A DNA stretch of 64,000 bases, taken from Sulfurospirillum arcachonense DSM 9755. GTDB lineage: Bacteria > Campylobacterota > Campylobacteria > Campylobacterales > Sulfurospirillaceae. A program made the position numbers and the translations under genes. Shown piece after piece: positions 16,778-26,242 of the stretch. Position 1 is the first letter of the stretch, and the number at the start of each line of letters is the position of its first letter. The DNA is taken from the NCBI RefSeq assembly GCF_000597725.1, contig NZ_JFBL01000010.1, positions 45,201-109,200 of the forward strand, in the 5' to 3' direction. The notes beneath the pieces were generated by a model. That model was not told the origin of the DNA and searched no databases. It was given only the letters and a program-made list of their open reading frames with translations.

Positions 16778-16849
16778 ATGCAACAACTTGAAACTTATAT
16801 TCAAAGATTTGAACAAGCTATGTTAAAAGTCAGTAACATTCTTTTTTAA
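16778..16849 (+). CDS. 23-residue ORF translationally coupled to dinB
   Basis: ATGCAACAACTTG... runs 23 codons to a TAA at 16847-16849 that overlaps the dinB start as TAATG. AAAAAAGG lies seven bases before its ATG, whereas dinB has no separate ribosome-binding site. The product (QQLETYIQRFEQAMLKV core) would be one amphipathic helix. It may serve only to bring ribosomes to dinB, or may be a functional small protein. Confidence 0.5.
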   Translation: MQQLETYIQRFEQAMLKVSNILF

Positions 16850-18108
16850 TGCTTTTTCATCTTGACCTAGATGCTTTTTATGTTTCAGCAGAGAGAAGTG
16901 TCAAAAAAAGCTTAAAAGGAAAACCAATTGTAATTGGTGGAAGAAGTGATCCATATATATTTTCAAAAGAGAGACTCAATAGAGATATAGTTTTTCAAAA
17001 TACTGGAGCATTTGTTTCTGCTGTTTTTATCGATAAAAACAAAGAAAAACTACCCGAGTATTTTAATGATAATGGAAAAACAAGAGGTATAGTCACAACT
17101 TCAAGTTATGAAGCTAGAGCATATGGTATAAAAACTGGTATGAGCATATCTGAAGCTAAAAGAAGATGTAAAAACTTAATAGTTATAAAACCAAATCATT
17201 CTTTATATCATAAATTATCACAAAATCTAAGAGAATATATGTCTTTACATGTACCCGTCATTGAACAATTTAGTATAGATGAATTTTTTTGTGATTTAGG
17301 AGGATGGATAAGTGAAAAAGATATCTATCCATTTGCAACTGAACTTCAAGCTAATATCAATAAAAAATTCGGATTACCCTGTTCTATTGGTATTGCTAAG
17401 TCAAAGTGGACAGCAAAATTGGCTACTGAATTTGCAAAACCTTATGGTATCAAAAAGATTGACGATACCGATGGATTTATAAAAACTGTTCCTATTGAAA
17501 AATTTCCAGGAATCGGTAAAGCAATGCAAAAGAAACTCCATAAATATAAAAAATTTACATTGGGAGATATTAAAGAATCAAAAATACTTCTTTATTCATG
17601 GGGAAATAGTGGTAAAAATATCTATAATAGAGTTTGCGGAGAAGACAACGAACCCGTTATTGAAAAAATTGGTAGAAAATCTGTTGGTATTTCAAGAACT
17701 TTTGATGCTATTATCAATAGAAAAGAACTTATAAGAAGACTATTTATACTCTCTAGACATGTTGTATTTATGGTTTCAAAATTAGAATTAGTTCCTACAA
17801 CAATTTCCTTATCTATTAGTTACGAACACACAAACAAAAGAAAACAACTCACTTTTAATAGACTTTTTAATGAGCATTTTTTAACATCAACGGTGATTCA
17901 AACTTTTCAGGAATTAGACCAAAGCTCTACTAATAAAGTGATAAAGCTTTCTATCACTTTATCAAATTTTATTCAAAAAGAAAAATTAAATCCTTCTGTA
18001 CTTGATATAGAAAAAGATTTAAAACATCACTCTTTAATGAATGTTAATCTTGGACTAAGAAAAAAATATGGAATTGATATATTACGAAGTGCAAAAGAAC
18101 TCCTCTAG
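16849..18108 (+). CDS. dinB: Y-family DNA polymerase IV/V-like
   Basis: A 419-residue translesion polymerase. Catalytic acidic residues are Asp6/Asp8 (HLDLDAFYVSAE) and Asp144/Glu145 (FSIDEFF). SYEARAYGIKTGMS marks the finger, FPGIGKAMQKKL the helix-hairpin-helix, and the C-terminus is a little-finger domain. About 45 extra residues lie between VIGG (about 28-31) and RGIVTTS (about 79-85), longer than E. coli DinB. No terminal beta-clamp motif is obvious. It is coupled to a short upstream ORF and divergent from an S24 repressor, suggesting damage-inducible control. Its 3' end overlaps the convergent dedA gene by 4 bases. Confidence 0.9.
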   Translation: MLFHLDLDAFYVSAERSVKKSLKGKPIVIGGRSDPYIFSKERLNRDIVFQNTGAFVSAVFIDKNKEKLPEYFNDNGKTRGIVTTSSYEARAYGIKTGMSISEAKRRCKNLIVIKPNHSLYHKLSQNLREYMSLHVPVIEQFSIDEFFCDLGGWISEKDIYPFATELQANINKKFGLPCSIGIAKSKWTAKLATEFAKPYGIKKIDDTDGFIKTVPIEKFPGIGKAMQKKLHKYKKFTLGDIKESKILLYSWGNSGKNIYNRVCGEDNEPVIEKIGRKSVGISRTFDAIINRKELIRRLFILSRHVVFMVSKLELVPTTISLSISYEHTNKRKQLTFNRLFNEHFLTSTVIQTFQELDQSSTNKVIKLSITLSNFIQKEKLNPSVLDIEKDLKHHSLMNVNLGLRKKYGIDILRSAKELL

Positions 18109-18671
18109 GAATTCTTTTTTTGTGTAGCAGCATTTAAATAATACCAAAGCCCTCCTAATAGAGTAAGAACTATAAGAGGTCCTAACCAAGGATAGGTACT
18201 AAAATAACTTGAAGCTTTTGTAAGTGTTTCACCTGCTGTAAAACTTAGGTATCCTAACCCTATTGCCCATATTAAAGCCGAAATAATATTCAGTATATTA
18301 AACTTTATAGCTGAATATTTAGTCATGCCAATTCCTATTGGAATAAGTGTTTTTATACCATATACAAACTTTTGAAAAAAGATAATTTTATCACCATATT
18401 TTTTCATCATAATATGACTCAAAGCTAATTTTCTTCTATGTTTCTTTAAATATGGCATCATTTGTTCTTTATTATACCTACTTATATAAAACAAAAGTGA
18501 ATCTCCTAAAGCATTTGCTACAAATGCAACTGCAATAGATGTTGTTAAATCCATTTTACCAGCATAGGAAAGTATACCTGCTGCAATTATTGCAACCATT
18601 CCACCCCCTAATGAGTAGAAAAAAAGTATTATATATCCATATGTTGATAGTGAGTTTATTATATCTTCCAC
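18105..18671 (-). CDS. DedA-family membrane protein
   Basis: A 188-residue VTT/DedA protein with about five hydrophobic segments. The family core is FFQKFVYGIKTLIPIGIGMTKYS (normally RFxPxxRxxxPxxAG), here with Lys and no Arg at the first position. E. coli DedA proteins support membrane homeostasis, and recent work links the family to undecaprenyl phosphate or lipid flipping. It heads a leftward group with SYLF, ABC and other genes only by proximity: it is the last gene, 4 bases after the SYLF gene. Confidence 0.8.
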   Translation of the reverse strand: MEDIINSLSTYGYIILFFYSLGGGMVAIIAAGILSYAGKMDLTTSIAVAFVANALGDSLLFYISRYNKEQMMPYLKKHRRKLALSHIMMKKYGDKIIFFQKFVYGIKTLIPIGIGMTKYSAIKFNILNIISALIWAIGLGYLSFTAGETLTKASSYFSTYPWLGPLIVLTLLGGLWYYLNAATQKKNS

Positions 18672-18675
18672 AAAA

Positions 18676-19338
18676 TTACCTTGTCAAATTTTCTATGTTT
18701 TTTAAAAATTCTTGTACACTATATACATCACTCAAATTTTCAGAAGTTACTATTTTATTTACACTAATATCTCCACCATAAAGAGCTTTATTCTTATTTT
18801 CATCATTTGATAAAACTGCTCCTTCAAATGAAGCACCTGCAAAAAGTCCTTTTGTCTGTGAGTATGTAAATATTTCTGCTTGCATATTTATTTCTGAATT
18901 TTTTTCAATATTTGCTCCTATAGGTCCTGCAGATGCTGAAGCACCAACACCTATAGTAAATTTATTTTTCAAAAGTTCGTTAACACTATTTTGTGTTCTA
19001 AAAACAAAAATACTGTCAGCTGATTCCACACCCAATTGAAAACCTAAACTTCCACCACTTATTTTTATAAAAAATGGATAACTCCAACTTCCGTCAGCTT
19101 TTCTTATAGATGCTACGCCTTCACCATACTTCATACCTATAAAAATACCAACTTTTACTGAACTAGGTATTATTACAATTGCTTGTGCTTTTTGTATAAT
19201 TTGTATTGGTATACCATTTCTATTTCTTATGAGTTTTTTCATGCTATTTGTTGATTCTAAAACTTTTTCTTCAACTGAATCAGCAAATAAATTAGTTACA
19301 CAAAAAACTAGTAACAATATAATCAATAATCGTTTCAT
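18676..19338 (-). CDS. SYLF/Ysc84-domain secreted lipid-binding protein
   Basis: A 220-residue protein with a signal peptide (MKRLLIILLLVFCVTNLFA). The SYLF core is clear: AQAIVIIPSSVKVGIFIGMK, YGEGVASIRKADGSW, PFFIKISGGSLGFQLG, and a Gly/Ala-rich stretch ending NKALYGGDIS. Bacterial SYLF proteins are periplasmic and bind lipid; their role is poorly known. The start overlaps the stop of the ABC exporter by 4 bases, suggesting coupling. Confidence 0.85.
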   Translation of the reverse strand: MKRLLIILLLVFCVTNLFADSVEEKVLESTNSMKKLIRNRNGIPIQIIQKAQAIVIIPSSVKVGIFIGMKYGEGVASIRKADGSWSYPFFIKISGGSLGFQLGVESADSIFVFRTQNSVNELLKNKFTIGVGASASAGPIGANIEKNSEINMQAEIFTYSQTKGLFAGASFEGAVLSNDENKNKALYGGDISVNKIVTSENLSDVYSVQEFLKNIENLTR

Positions 19339-21122
19339 TTTCTTCCTTTATTCTCTTTTTCTTTTACATAACTATAAAACAAGCCCTCTTGTTCCATTAA
19401 ATCCTTACTATTTCCTTTTTCTACTATTTCACCACTTTCAAGTACATAAATATAATCAGCTTTTCTAATTGTACTAAGTCTATGTGCTATTATTATAGTT
19501 GTTTTATTTTGTAAATATTCTTCAAGTGCATCAAAAAGCCTTGATTCCGTATGAACATCTAAAGCTGATGTAGACTCATCTAAAATTACTATATTTGGAT
19601 TTTGGATAACCATTCGTGCAATAGACAATCTTTGTCTTTGTCCACCAGAAAGTTTAATACCATCTCTACCTATTTTAGTTTGTAACCCATCTTCTAATGA
19701 ATAAATAAAATCCCTCATTTGAGCAATTTCTATAGCATAATCTAATCTATCTTTCTCAACTTTATCACCAAAAGTCAAGTTTTTTGCAATTGTATCATTA
19801 AAAAGTTGAGGATTTTGCAGCACTAAAAATACATTTTCTCTTACTTTATCTAAACCAATGTCTTTCACTGAATGCCCATCAAAATATATATCACCATCTT
19901 GTATAGGATATAACCCTACTAAAAGCTGAGCTAAAGTTGTTTTTCCACTTCCACTCGCTCCTACCACGGCTATTTTTTTACCTTTGGGTATTTGCATATT
20001 TACTGATTTAAGTATTTTTTTACCATTTTCATAAGAAAATGACAAATCACTAATATCAATAGCATTTGTAAAAGTATCCTTAAATGGATTATCTTTACTT
20101 TTACTCAGTGGTTCTGTTTTTAAGGCAAAAATTTCATTAATTCTATTTAAGGCTGCTACTGCGTTATGATAAGCATACTGCATATTTAAAACTTCTTGAA
20201 TAGGCGTCATCATAACCCAAAGATAACCAAAAATAGCCAACATTAATCCTATAGTTAAATCAGAATACGCAACAACTAAAATACTTGCTGCTCTAAAAAT
20301 TTCAAATCCAGAAAGAAATATCAAAAATGAAAACCTTGTTGCTGCATCACTTTTATAACCAAATTCTATTGTTCTGTCTCGCATAATAGCTGCATTTTTA
20401 GTCACTTCTCCAAAAAAACGCCCTTCTCTATTCAAAGATTTAATTTGAATAAAAAGATCCAATGTTTCAGTTAGACTTGATGTAAATATTTCATATGTTT
20501 TATTTTGTTCTTTTTTTAAAACAGATACTTTTCTTGCTATTTTTGTGGTTATAATAATAACAAAGGGATTCAGTAAAAGTATAAAAAGTGCTAATTGCCA
20601 ATGAATTAAAAGTAAAACAATACCAACGCCTAAAATAGTAAGTACAGAAATTATCAACCTACTTATAGCTGTTCCTAAAAAATTATCAACAGTATCTACA
20701 TCAATAATAAGCAAAGATGAAATATTACCAGACCCCATAAATTCAAATTCTTTTAATGAAACTTTCGAAAGTTGTTTTAATAAACTTTTTCTTAACTCAA
20801 ATGTGATATTTTTTGAAATTATCGTAAATATTTTAGTCTGATAATAGTTTAATAAAAAAAAGAAGCATCTTAAAACTATAACAGAAAATAACATACAAGC
20901 AACATATACATAAGGTTCATAAGTTGAATTTGTAATTTTATTTATATTATTTACTATAAAACTAGGTTTATTTAAAAGAACTTCATCAACTAAAAGAGGC
21001 ATTAAAAGTGGAACTGGTGTACTTATAAAAACTGCTAAAAAAGCTATAATATTTGCAAGAATTAACTCTTTTTTATATTTTTTGATATCTTTAAAAATAT
21101 CTTTAAAGGTATATTTATACAT
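19335..21122 (-). CDS. ABC exporter, fused permease and ATPase (MsbA-like)
   Basis: A 595-residue half-transporter. Six transmembrane helices cover about residues 15-310. The ATPase domain has Walker A GASGSGKTTL (about 390-399), Q-loop LVLQNPQLF, signature LSGGQRQRLSIAR and Walker B IVILDESTSALD with the H-loop IIIAHRL. It would work as a homodimer exporting lipid or drug-like substrates; the cargo is not predictable. Its start overlaps the preceding coiled-coil protein gene by 8 bases, and its stop overlaps the SYLF gene. Confidence 0.9.
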   Translation of the reverse strand: MYKYTFKDIFKDIKKYKKELILANIIAFLAVFISTPVPLLMPLLVDEVLLNKPSFIVNNINKITNSTYEPYVYVACMLFSVIVLRCFFFLLNYYQTKIFTIISKNITFELRKSLLKQLSKVSLKEFEFMGSGNISSLLIIDVDTVDNFLGTAISRLIISVLTILGVGIVLLLIHWQLALFILLLNPFVIIITTKIARKVSVLKKEQNKTYEIFTSSLTETLDLFIQIKSLNREGRFFGEVTKNAAIMRDRTIEFGYKSDAATRFSFLIFLSGFEIFRAASILVVAYSDLTIGLMLAIFGYLWVMMTPIQEVLNMQYAYHNAVAALNRINEIFALKTEPLSKSKDNPFKDTFTNAIDISDLSFSYENGKKILKSVNMQIPKGKKIAVVGASGSGKTTLAQLLVGLYPIQDGDIYFDGHSVKDIGLDKVRENVFLVLQNPQLFNDTIAKNLTFGDKVEKDRLDYAIEIAQMRDFIYSLEDGLQTKIGRDGIKLSGGQRQRLSIARMVIQNPNIVILDESTSALDVHTESRLFDALEEYLQNKTTIIIAHRLSTIRKADYIYVLESGEIVEKGNSKDLMEQEGLFYSYVKEKENKGRK

Positions 21123-22617
21123 GAATTGATTCTATTATCTCTTTCATATCTGACTGTAATTCATCACTACGAAGATTTGTTGATAGAAAATATTTAATCC
21201 CTTTTTCTTGCAAATCAAATAAATTCTCTTGTGAAAATGATTTAGCAGTAATACATATCTGTGCATTACTTTTTGATTGCTGTAATCTTTTTTCTAACAT
21301 ACCTAAAAATTCCAAAAGTGGTGGATTTTTGATATTTTGATCAATAAAAATTATGTCTAACCTTGAAATATCATTCCTATAATATGTTGAGCGTGGTTTA
21401 TTCGTTGTTTCTGCACTATAATCTTTATCAAGACTTCTTACTAAGTGTTTAACTTGGTCTGACTGTGTTGGGTTTTCACTCACTACTAAAGTCCGCATTT
21501 TAGCTCTGCTATCTAGATAATCAAGAAGGGTATTTAAACGTTTATGTTCTTTACTAAATTTTGTATTATCTAATGAGCTAATAAAATACTTTAAAAAAGT
21601 TTTACTTGAAAAATCATCTTCTATATAAGAGCGTTTGAAAAAAGACCGAATTGCTGATGACTTTTCAGCACTTTCCCACATTTTTTTATCAAACTCGTAA
21701 GCATACCCATCAAGTTGCTCTCTTATAAATTCATCATATTTTTTTGCTTCTTTACTATAAAGAGAAATAAACTCTTCTCTGAATTGATTTTCAAAATTTT
21801 CTAATAAACTTTGCAATGCAATATTTTCATCTCTTAAATTTCCAGTTTTATGAATGGAATCTACATAATAAGTTTTATATTTTTTTAGTTCATTAATTTT
21901 CATTTCTGTTAATTTTGGAACTTTACTATTTTTTATAGCTTTTTTAGTATCTTCTATTTGATGCTCTAAAGATTTAATAGATGCTTTTAAAGTATACAAC
22001 TCAGAAATATTACTTTGCATTCTTTTTTTATAATTTTGATATACACTTTGTTGTTCTAAAAAAATAGTCTCATAAGCTACTTCAGGCACTCTATTTTTAT
22101 TGTGAAAATTTTGATAAACAGTTTCTAATGCTTTTAAATCAGCTCTCAACTCAAGTACATAATCATCCATAAACGTACTATCCATATCTCTTAAATTATT
22201 ATATGCTGTATGTAAAAATCTTTTCATCAAAAGGAAATCTAAAGTTTCACCTTCCTCAAATTCAGCTTCATGGTCATAAACAACAGAGATAACTTCTTCA
22301 AAATAGTTTTCAAGACACTCTTTTATACTTTTATCTAGTGGTATATTTACATGTAATTTTACAGTCGATTTTTTTGAAGGAGCTATAATATTATTTTCAA
22401 TAACTTTTTCATCTGAAAAAGATTTACCACCACTAACAATTGCTTCAACAAAAAAAACTTCTTCTCCCTCTAATCCAAATTTTACTTTTTCTCCAAGTTC
22501 AGGAAAAGTTTCAAACCCTATGCAAGCATCTAATGCAAAAGAATATCTTTTTTTGTTATCATCAATAATTATAGCACTGTTGTTTTTAACATCTAATTGT
22601 GCAATTATACCTATCAT
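21115..22617 (-). CDS. Coiled-coil protein with OB/cold-shock-like N-terminus and pseudo-receiver C-terminus
   Basis: A 500-residue protein that I do not recognise as a named family. Residues 1-60 (MIGIIAQLDVKNNSAIIID...LGEKVKFGLEGEEVFFVEAI) look like a small beta-barrel of the cold-shock/OB type. Residues 90-330 are helical with long coiled-coil runs. Residues 370-500 resemble a response-regulator receiver (RTLVVSENPTQ, IIFIDQNIKNPPLLEFL, AQICITAKSF, KGIKYFLSTN) but lack the Lys-Pro switch. The start is placed at ATG 22617; a TTG nine codons upstream overlaps rny. It sits between rny and an ABC exporter. Confidence 0.6.
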   Translation of the reverse strand: MIGIIAQLDVKNNSAIIIDDNKKRYSFALDACIGFETFPELGEKVKFGLEGEEVFFVEAIVSGGKSFSDEKVIENNIIAPSKKSTVKLHVNIPLDKSIKECLENYFEEVISVVYDHEAEFEEGETLDFLLMKRFLHTAYNNLRDMDSTFMDDYVLELRADLKALETVYQNFHNKNRVPEVAYETIFLEQQSVYQNYKKRMQSNISELYTLKASIKSLEHQIEDTKKAIKNSKVPKLTEMKINELKKYKTYYVDSIHKTGNLRDENIALQSLLENFENQFREEFISLYSKEAKKYDEFIREQLDGYAYEFDKKMWESAEKSSAIRSFFKRSYIEDDFSSKTFLKYFISSLDNTKFSKEHKRLNTLLDYLDSRAKMRTLVVSENPTQSDQVKHLVRSLDKDYSAETTNKPRSTYYRNDISRLDIIFIDQNIKNPPLLEFLGMLEKRLQQSKSNAQICITAKSFSQENLFDLQEKGIKYFLSTNLRSDELQSDMKEIIESIHV

Positions 22618-22633
22618 TTGCTTTCTTTCTTTT

Positions 22634-24184
22634 TTATCTTGCAAATCCTAGTGCACGCATTTCTCTAATAACATTTACTTTAATTTCACCTGGATATTGT
22701 ACTTTATCTTCAATTTCCTCAGCAATTTCTTTAGCAAGTAAAACAGCTTCATCATCATTTATTAGTTTAGCATTTGCTATAACTCTTATTTCACGTCCAG
22801 CATTAATTGCATATGCTTGTTTAATACCTGTTTTTGATTTAGCAATATCTTCTATATCTTGAACACGCTTTAAAAAACTCTCAAGAACTTCTCTTCTAGC
22901 TCCTGGGCGTGCAGCTGAAAGTGTATCTGCAGCACAAACAGCAGCAGCTTCAACACTTATCGCTTCTTCATGTCCATGATGAGCATAAATTGCATTAATA
23001 ACTACTTCATGTTCTTTATATCTTTTACATATATCAGCACCTAAATCAACATGACTTCCTGCAAATTCATGAGTAAGAGCCTTACCTATATCATGTAAAA
23101 TACCTGCACGTCTCGCTAAAATTTCATCACCACCACATTCTGCAGCAATAATTCCAGCTAAATGAGCTACTTCTAAAGAATGACCTAAAGCATTTTGACC
23201 ATAACTTGCTCTAAATTTCAATCTTCCTATAAGTTTAACAATTTCAGGATGAACTTTTGTTAGTCCTAAATCTATAAGAATATTTTCACCTTCTTCTAAT
23301 AAACTTTGATCAAATTCATCTTTTACTTTTTCATATATTCCTTCAATACGAGCAGGTTGAATTCTTCCATCTTCTACTAAAAGTTCAATAACTTTTGTAG
23401 CAATTGCTCGACGATAAAGATTGAAACTACTTAAAATAATTGCATTTGGAGTATCGTCAATGATAATATCTACTCCAAGTAACATTTCAAGAGTTTTGAT
23501 ATTTCTACCCTCTTTACCAATAATACGACCTTTTAATTCATCATCTTTAATATTTACAACATTTATCAATCTCTCTGCAGCAAAATCACCTGCAAATCTC
23601 GAAGTTGCTTGAGCTAAAATATAATTAACCCTTCTTTTAATATCTTGTTTTGCTTCTTCTTCACTTCTTCTAACCATATGCGCTATATCAGCACGTGATT
23701 TTTCTTCTACTTTTTTCAGTACAATCTCTTTTGCTTCACTCTCTGTAAGTCCAGCTGAACGCTCTAGTACAAGTAATGCTTCTTCAACTTTAACTGAATA
23801 CTCATTTTTTAAATTTGTGCCTTCATCATAAAGATCTTGTGCTTCTTTTTTTAAACTTGTTATTTCATTTTTATCTTTATTTAATTTCTTAAATTCTTCT
23901 TTAAAATTTTTATCTTTTTTATCTAATTCGATCATCTTTTCAGAATGGTCTTTTTTACATGACATAATTTTGTCTTCATACTTTCTCTTAGCTTCAAATT
24001 CTGCTTCACGAACTTTTACTTCTGAATTTTTAAGAACCAACTCTGCTTCATACTCAATTGCTTTTGCTTTTGCCTTTGCTTGTGCTACGTAAACTTCATA
24101 ATTTGCTGCATTCAATTTTTTTGAAATAAAAAAACCTACAGCACCGCTAATTACGGCAGCTGCTACTACACTTATACCTATCAT
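22634..24184 (-). CDS. rny: Ribonuclease Y
   Basis: A 516-residue membrane-anchored endoribonuclease that starts mRNA decay. An N-terminal membrane helix (IGISVVAAAVISGAVGFFI) is followed by a long coiled coil (about 25-200) and a KH domain with GRIIGKEGRNIKTLE. The HD domain has HSLEVAHLAG and the catalytic HDIGKAL, ending in a conserved YPGEIKVNVIREMRA tail. Length is typical (about 515-520). Its 5' end overlaps the 5-FTHF cyclo-ligase gene by 38 bases, so the two are coupled. Confidence 0.95.
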   Translation of the reverse strand: MIGISVVAAAVISGAVGFFISKKLNAANYEVYVAQAKAKAKAIEYEAELVLKNSEVKVREAEFEAKRKYEDKIMSCKKDHSEKMIELDKKDKNFKEEFKKLNKDKNEITSLKKEAQDLYDEGTNLKNEYSVKVEEALLVLERSAGLTESEAKEIVLKKVEEKSRADIAHMVRRSEEEAKQDIKRRVNYILAQATSRFAGDFAAERLINVVNIKDDELKGRIIGKEGRNIKTLEMLLGVDIIIDDTPNAIILSSFNLYRRAIATKVIELLVEDGRIQPARIEGIYEKVKDEFDQSLLEEGENILIDLGLTKVHPEIVKLIGRLKFRASYGQNALGHSLEVAHLAGIIAAECGGDEILARRAGILHDIGKALTHEFAGSHVDLGADICKRYKEHEVVINAIYAHHGHEEAISVEAAAVCAADTLSAARPGARREVLESFLKRVQDIEDIAKSKTGIKQAYAINAGREIRVIANAKLINDDEAVLLAKEIAEEIEDKVQYPGEIKVNVIREMRALGFAR

Positions 24185-24755
24185 ATTGTCCTCTTTTTAT
24201 TATTGTTTTATAAGGGGTAATATAAATATCTGCTCGTATATCATGGTTTTCGGATAATTTTTCAGCGCTTAAACATTCTACTAATTGTACAAAAACAATT
24301 GTAGGAGAATATTGTAGGGATTCAAAAAATCTATCATACATCCCTTTTCCAAAACCTATACGTTTAAATGTACCATCCACCCCAAGGACTGGTACTATTG
24401 CCATATCTATTTTAGGAACTTTCATAAAAGAATTTTTTGGTTCTTTTATATTGAAATTTTTCTTAAATAAAGGCAGTCTAAATTTTACCATCTTAAAACT
24501 GACACCTTCCATAAATGGGACATATATATTCACTTTAGCCCTGATTTTCCTTATAAGTTGCATAGTATCTGCCTCATTTTCTAAAGGAACATAAAGTAAA
24601 ATATTTTTACACTTATTTTTACTAATCAAATATTTTAATTTCTCAAGTACATACTTATTTCTTTTTATTTTTGATTTTTTTACATATTTTATTAGTTTTT
24701 TCTTTGCTTCTTCTCGAAACAACTCTTTTCTAGTCATTTTTATTGTATTCATCAT
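24147..24755 (-). CDS. 5-formyltetrahydrofolate cyclo-ligase
   Basis: A 202-residue enzyme that converts 5-formyl-THF to methenyl-THF using ATP. Motifs: basic N-terminal helix for the phosphate site (TRKELFREEAKKKL), ILLYVPLENEADT (about 53-65), VPVLGVDGTFKRIGFGKGMYDR (about 136-157) with the glycine-rich ATP site. The N-terminus is unusually Lys-rich. It is first of the leftward rny group and overlaps rny. Confidence 0.85.
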   Translation of the reverse strand: MMNTIKMTRKELFREEAKKKLIKYVKKSKIKRNKYVLEKLKYLISKNKCKNILLYVPLENEADTMQLIRKIRAKVNIYVPFMEGVSFKMVKFRLPLFKKNFNIKEPKNSFMKVPKIDMAIVPVLGVDGTFKRIGFGKGMYDRFFESLQYSPTIVFVQLVECLSAEKLSENHDIRADIYITPYKTIIKRGQYDRYKCSSSCRN

Positions 24756-24777
24756 CCCTACTTAAAGTCATTTTTGA

Positions 24778-24783
24778 TATAAT
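24778..24783 (+). promoter_or_regulatory. Extended -10 element for the tlpA-like/ftsY/radA run
   Basis: TGATATAAT ends at 24783, 35 bases before the tlpA-like start, in the divergent gap with the cyclo-ligase gene. It has a TGn extension but no -35. Confidence 0.5.
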
Positions 24784-24818
24784 CGCATCTTAATTGTAAC
24801 ACAGATTGAAGGAATTTA

Positions 24819-25367
24819 ATGAAAACTTTATTTACCATTATTTTATCACTATTCATTTTTACAGGTTGTAATAATGAAACAGATAAAAAAGAAAATACAA
24901 CATCTACGAGTAAAATAGCAAATAAAAATAAACAAGATATAACCCTCGTAGATATAAATGGAAAAACAATAAAAGTAAAAAAAACTGATAATGGTTTTAT
25001 ATTTGATGGTTATGAAAATAAAATTATTTTATTAAACTTTTTTACTACTTGGTGTCCTCCTTGCAAAGCAGAAATCCCACATTTAAATAATTTGCAACAA
25101 AAATATAAAAAAGAGCTAAGCATCATTAGTATCTTACTTGAAGAAAATAAATCTAATGATGAAATAATAAAATTTATGAATAGTTTTAATATAGAATTTA
25201 CTATTACAAATTCACCTGATAATTATAAATTAGCAGAAGCCGTAGGTGGTGTAAAAAGTATACCTCTTATACTGATATATGATAAGAAAGGTGACTATTT
25301 TCAACACTATATTGGAGCTATTCCTGAAGAAATGATCGAAGCAGATATTAAGAAGGTGCTAAAATAA
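24819..25367 (+). CDS. TlpA/ResA-like thioredoxin lipoprotein
   Basis: A 182-residue exported lipoprotein: signal peptide with lipobox IFTGC (lipidated Cys about residue 17), a charged linker, and a thioredoxin-fold domain. The redox motif is [12 protein letters not shown] (about 77-88), and the cis-proline loop is [10 protein letters not shown]. It likely reduces periplasmic disulfides, for example in cytochrome c maturation. Its stop overlaps the ftsY start by one base (TAATG), so translation is coupled. Confidence 0.88.
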   Translation: MKTLFTIILSLFIFTGCNNETDKKENTTSTSKIANKNKQDITLVDINGKTIKVKKTDNGFIFDGYENKIILLNFFTTWCPPCKAEIPHLNNLQQKYKKELSIISILLEENKSNDEIIKFMNSFNIEFTITNSPDNYKLAEAVGGVKSIPLILIYDKKGDYFQHYIGAIPEEMIEADIKKVLK

Positions 25368-26242
25368 TGTTTAGTTTTATCAAAAAAGGTTTAACTAAAA
25401 CCGTTGGTGCTATAAAAGAAGTTTTACCGGAAAAAGTAACAAAAATTGATAAAGATACTTTAGAAGATATCCTTTTAGAATCTGATGTTCCTTATGAAAT
25501 AGTTGAAGAGATGATATATTATCTCCCCCCTCAAGATAAAGTAAAAAAAGAAGATGTTAAACGTGTCATGAAGGCATATTTTATTTACAAAACTGAAGAA
25601 AAAAATATAGATACTCCTTTTGTTGAATTAGTTATTGGAGTAAATGGTGCAGGAAAAACGACAACTATAGCAAAACTTGCAAATAATTATAAAAAAGATG
25701 GCAAAAAAGTTATATTAGGAGCAAGTGATACCTTTAGAGCAGCAGCAATTGAGCAACTTAAACGTTGGGCAGATAAACTTGATGTACCTATTGTCTATAC
25801 ACAACAAAATCATGATCCATCAGCTGTTGCATATGATACTATAAGTTCAGCAGTTGCTAAAAAATTTGACAATGTTATTATCGATACAGCAGGACGTTTA
25901 CATAACCAAACAAACTTGTCAAATGAACTCAAAAAAATTGTAAGAATTTGTGATAAAGCAAAAGATGGTGCACCACATAGAAAAATACTCGTACTAGATG
26001 GTACCCAAGGAAACTCTGCTATAAACCAAGCAAAAGCATTTAATAAAATTGTTGGAGTAGATGCTATTATTATCACTAAACTAGATGGTACTGCAAAAGG
26101 TGGTGCTTTATTTGGAGTAGCTCGAGAATTAAAACTTCCAATTATTTATGTTGGTGTTGGTGAGTCAAAAGATGATTTAATACCATTTGACCCTGATGAA
26201 TTTATAGAAATCATACTTGATTCGATATTTGTGAGTGAATAA
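25367..26242 (+). CDS. ftsY: Signal recognition particle receptor
   Basis: A 291-residue FtsY, the SRP-GTPase receptor that delivers ribosome-nascent chains to the membrane. GTPase motifs: [15 protein letters not shown] (G1, about 86-100), DTFRAAA, DTAGR (G3), [11 protein letters not shown] (G4 plus the closing loop). It has only the N and G domains; the acidic A domain of E. coli FtsY is absent, as usual in this phylum. One-base overlaps link it to the tlpA-like gene and radA. Confidence 0.95.
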   Translation: MFSFIKKGLTKTVGAIKEVLPEKVTKIDKDTLEDILLESDVPYEIVEEMIYYLPPQDKVKKEDVKRVMKAYFIYKTEEKNIDTPFVELVIGVNGAGKTTTIAKLANNYKKDGKKVILGASDTFRAAAIEQLKRWADKLDVPIVYTQQNHDPSAVAYDTISSAVAKKFDNVIIDTAGRLHNQTNLSNELKKIVRICDKAKDGAPHRKILVLDGTQGNSAINQAKAFNKIVGVDAIIITKLDGTAKGGALFGVARELKLPIIYVGVGESKDDLIPFDPDEFIEIILDSIFVSE

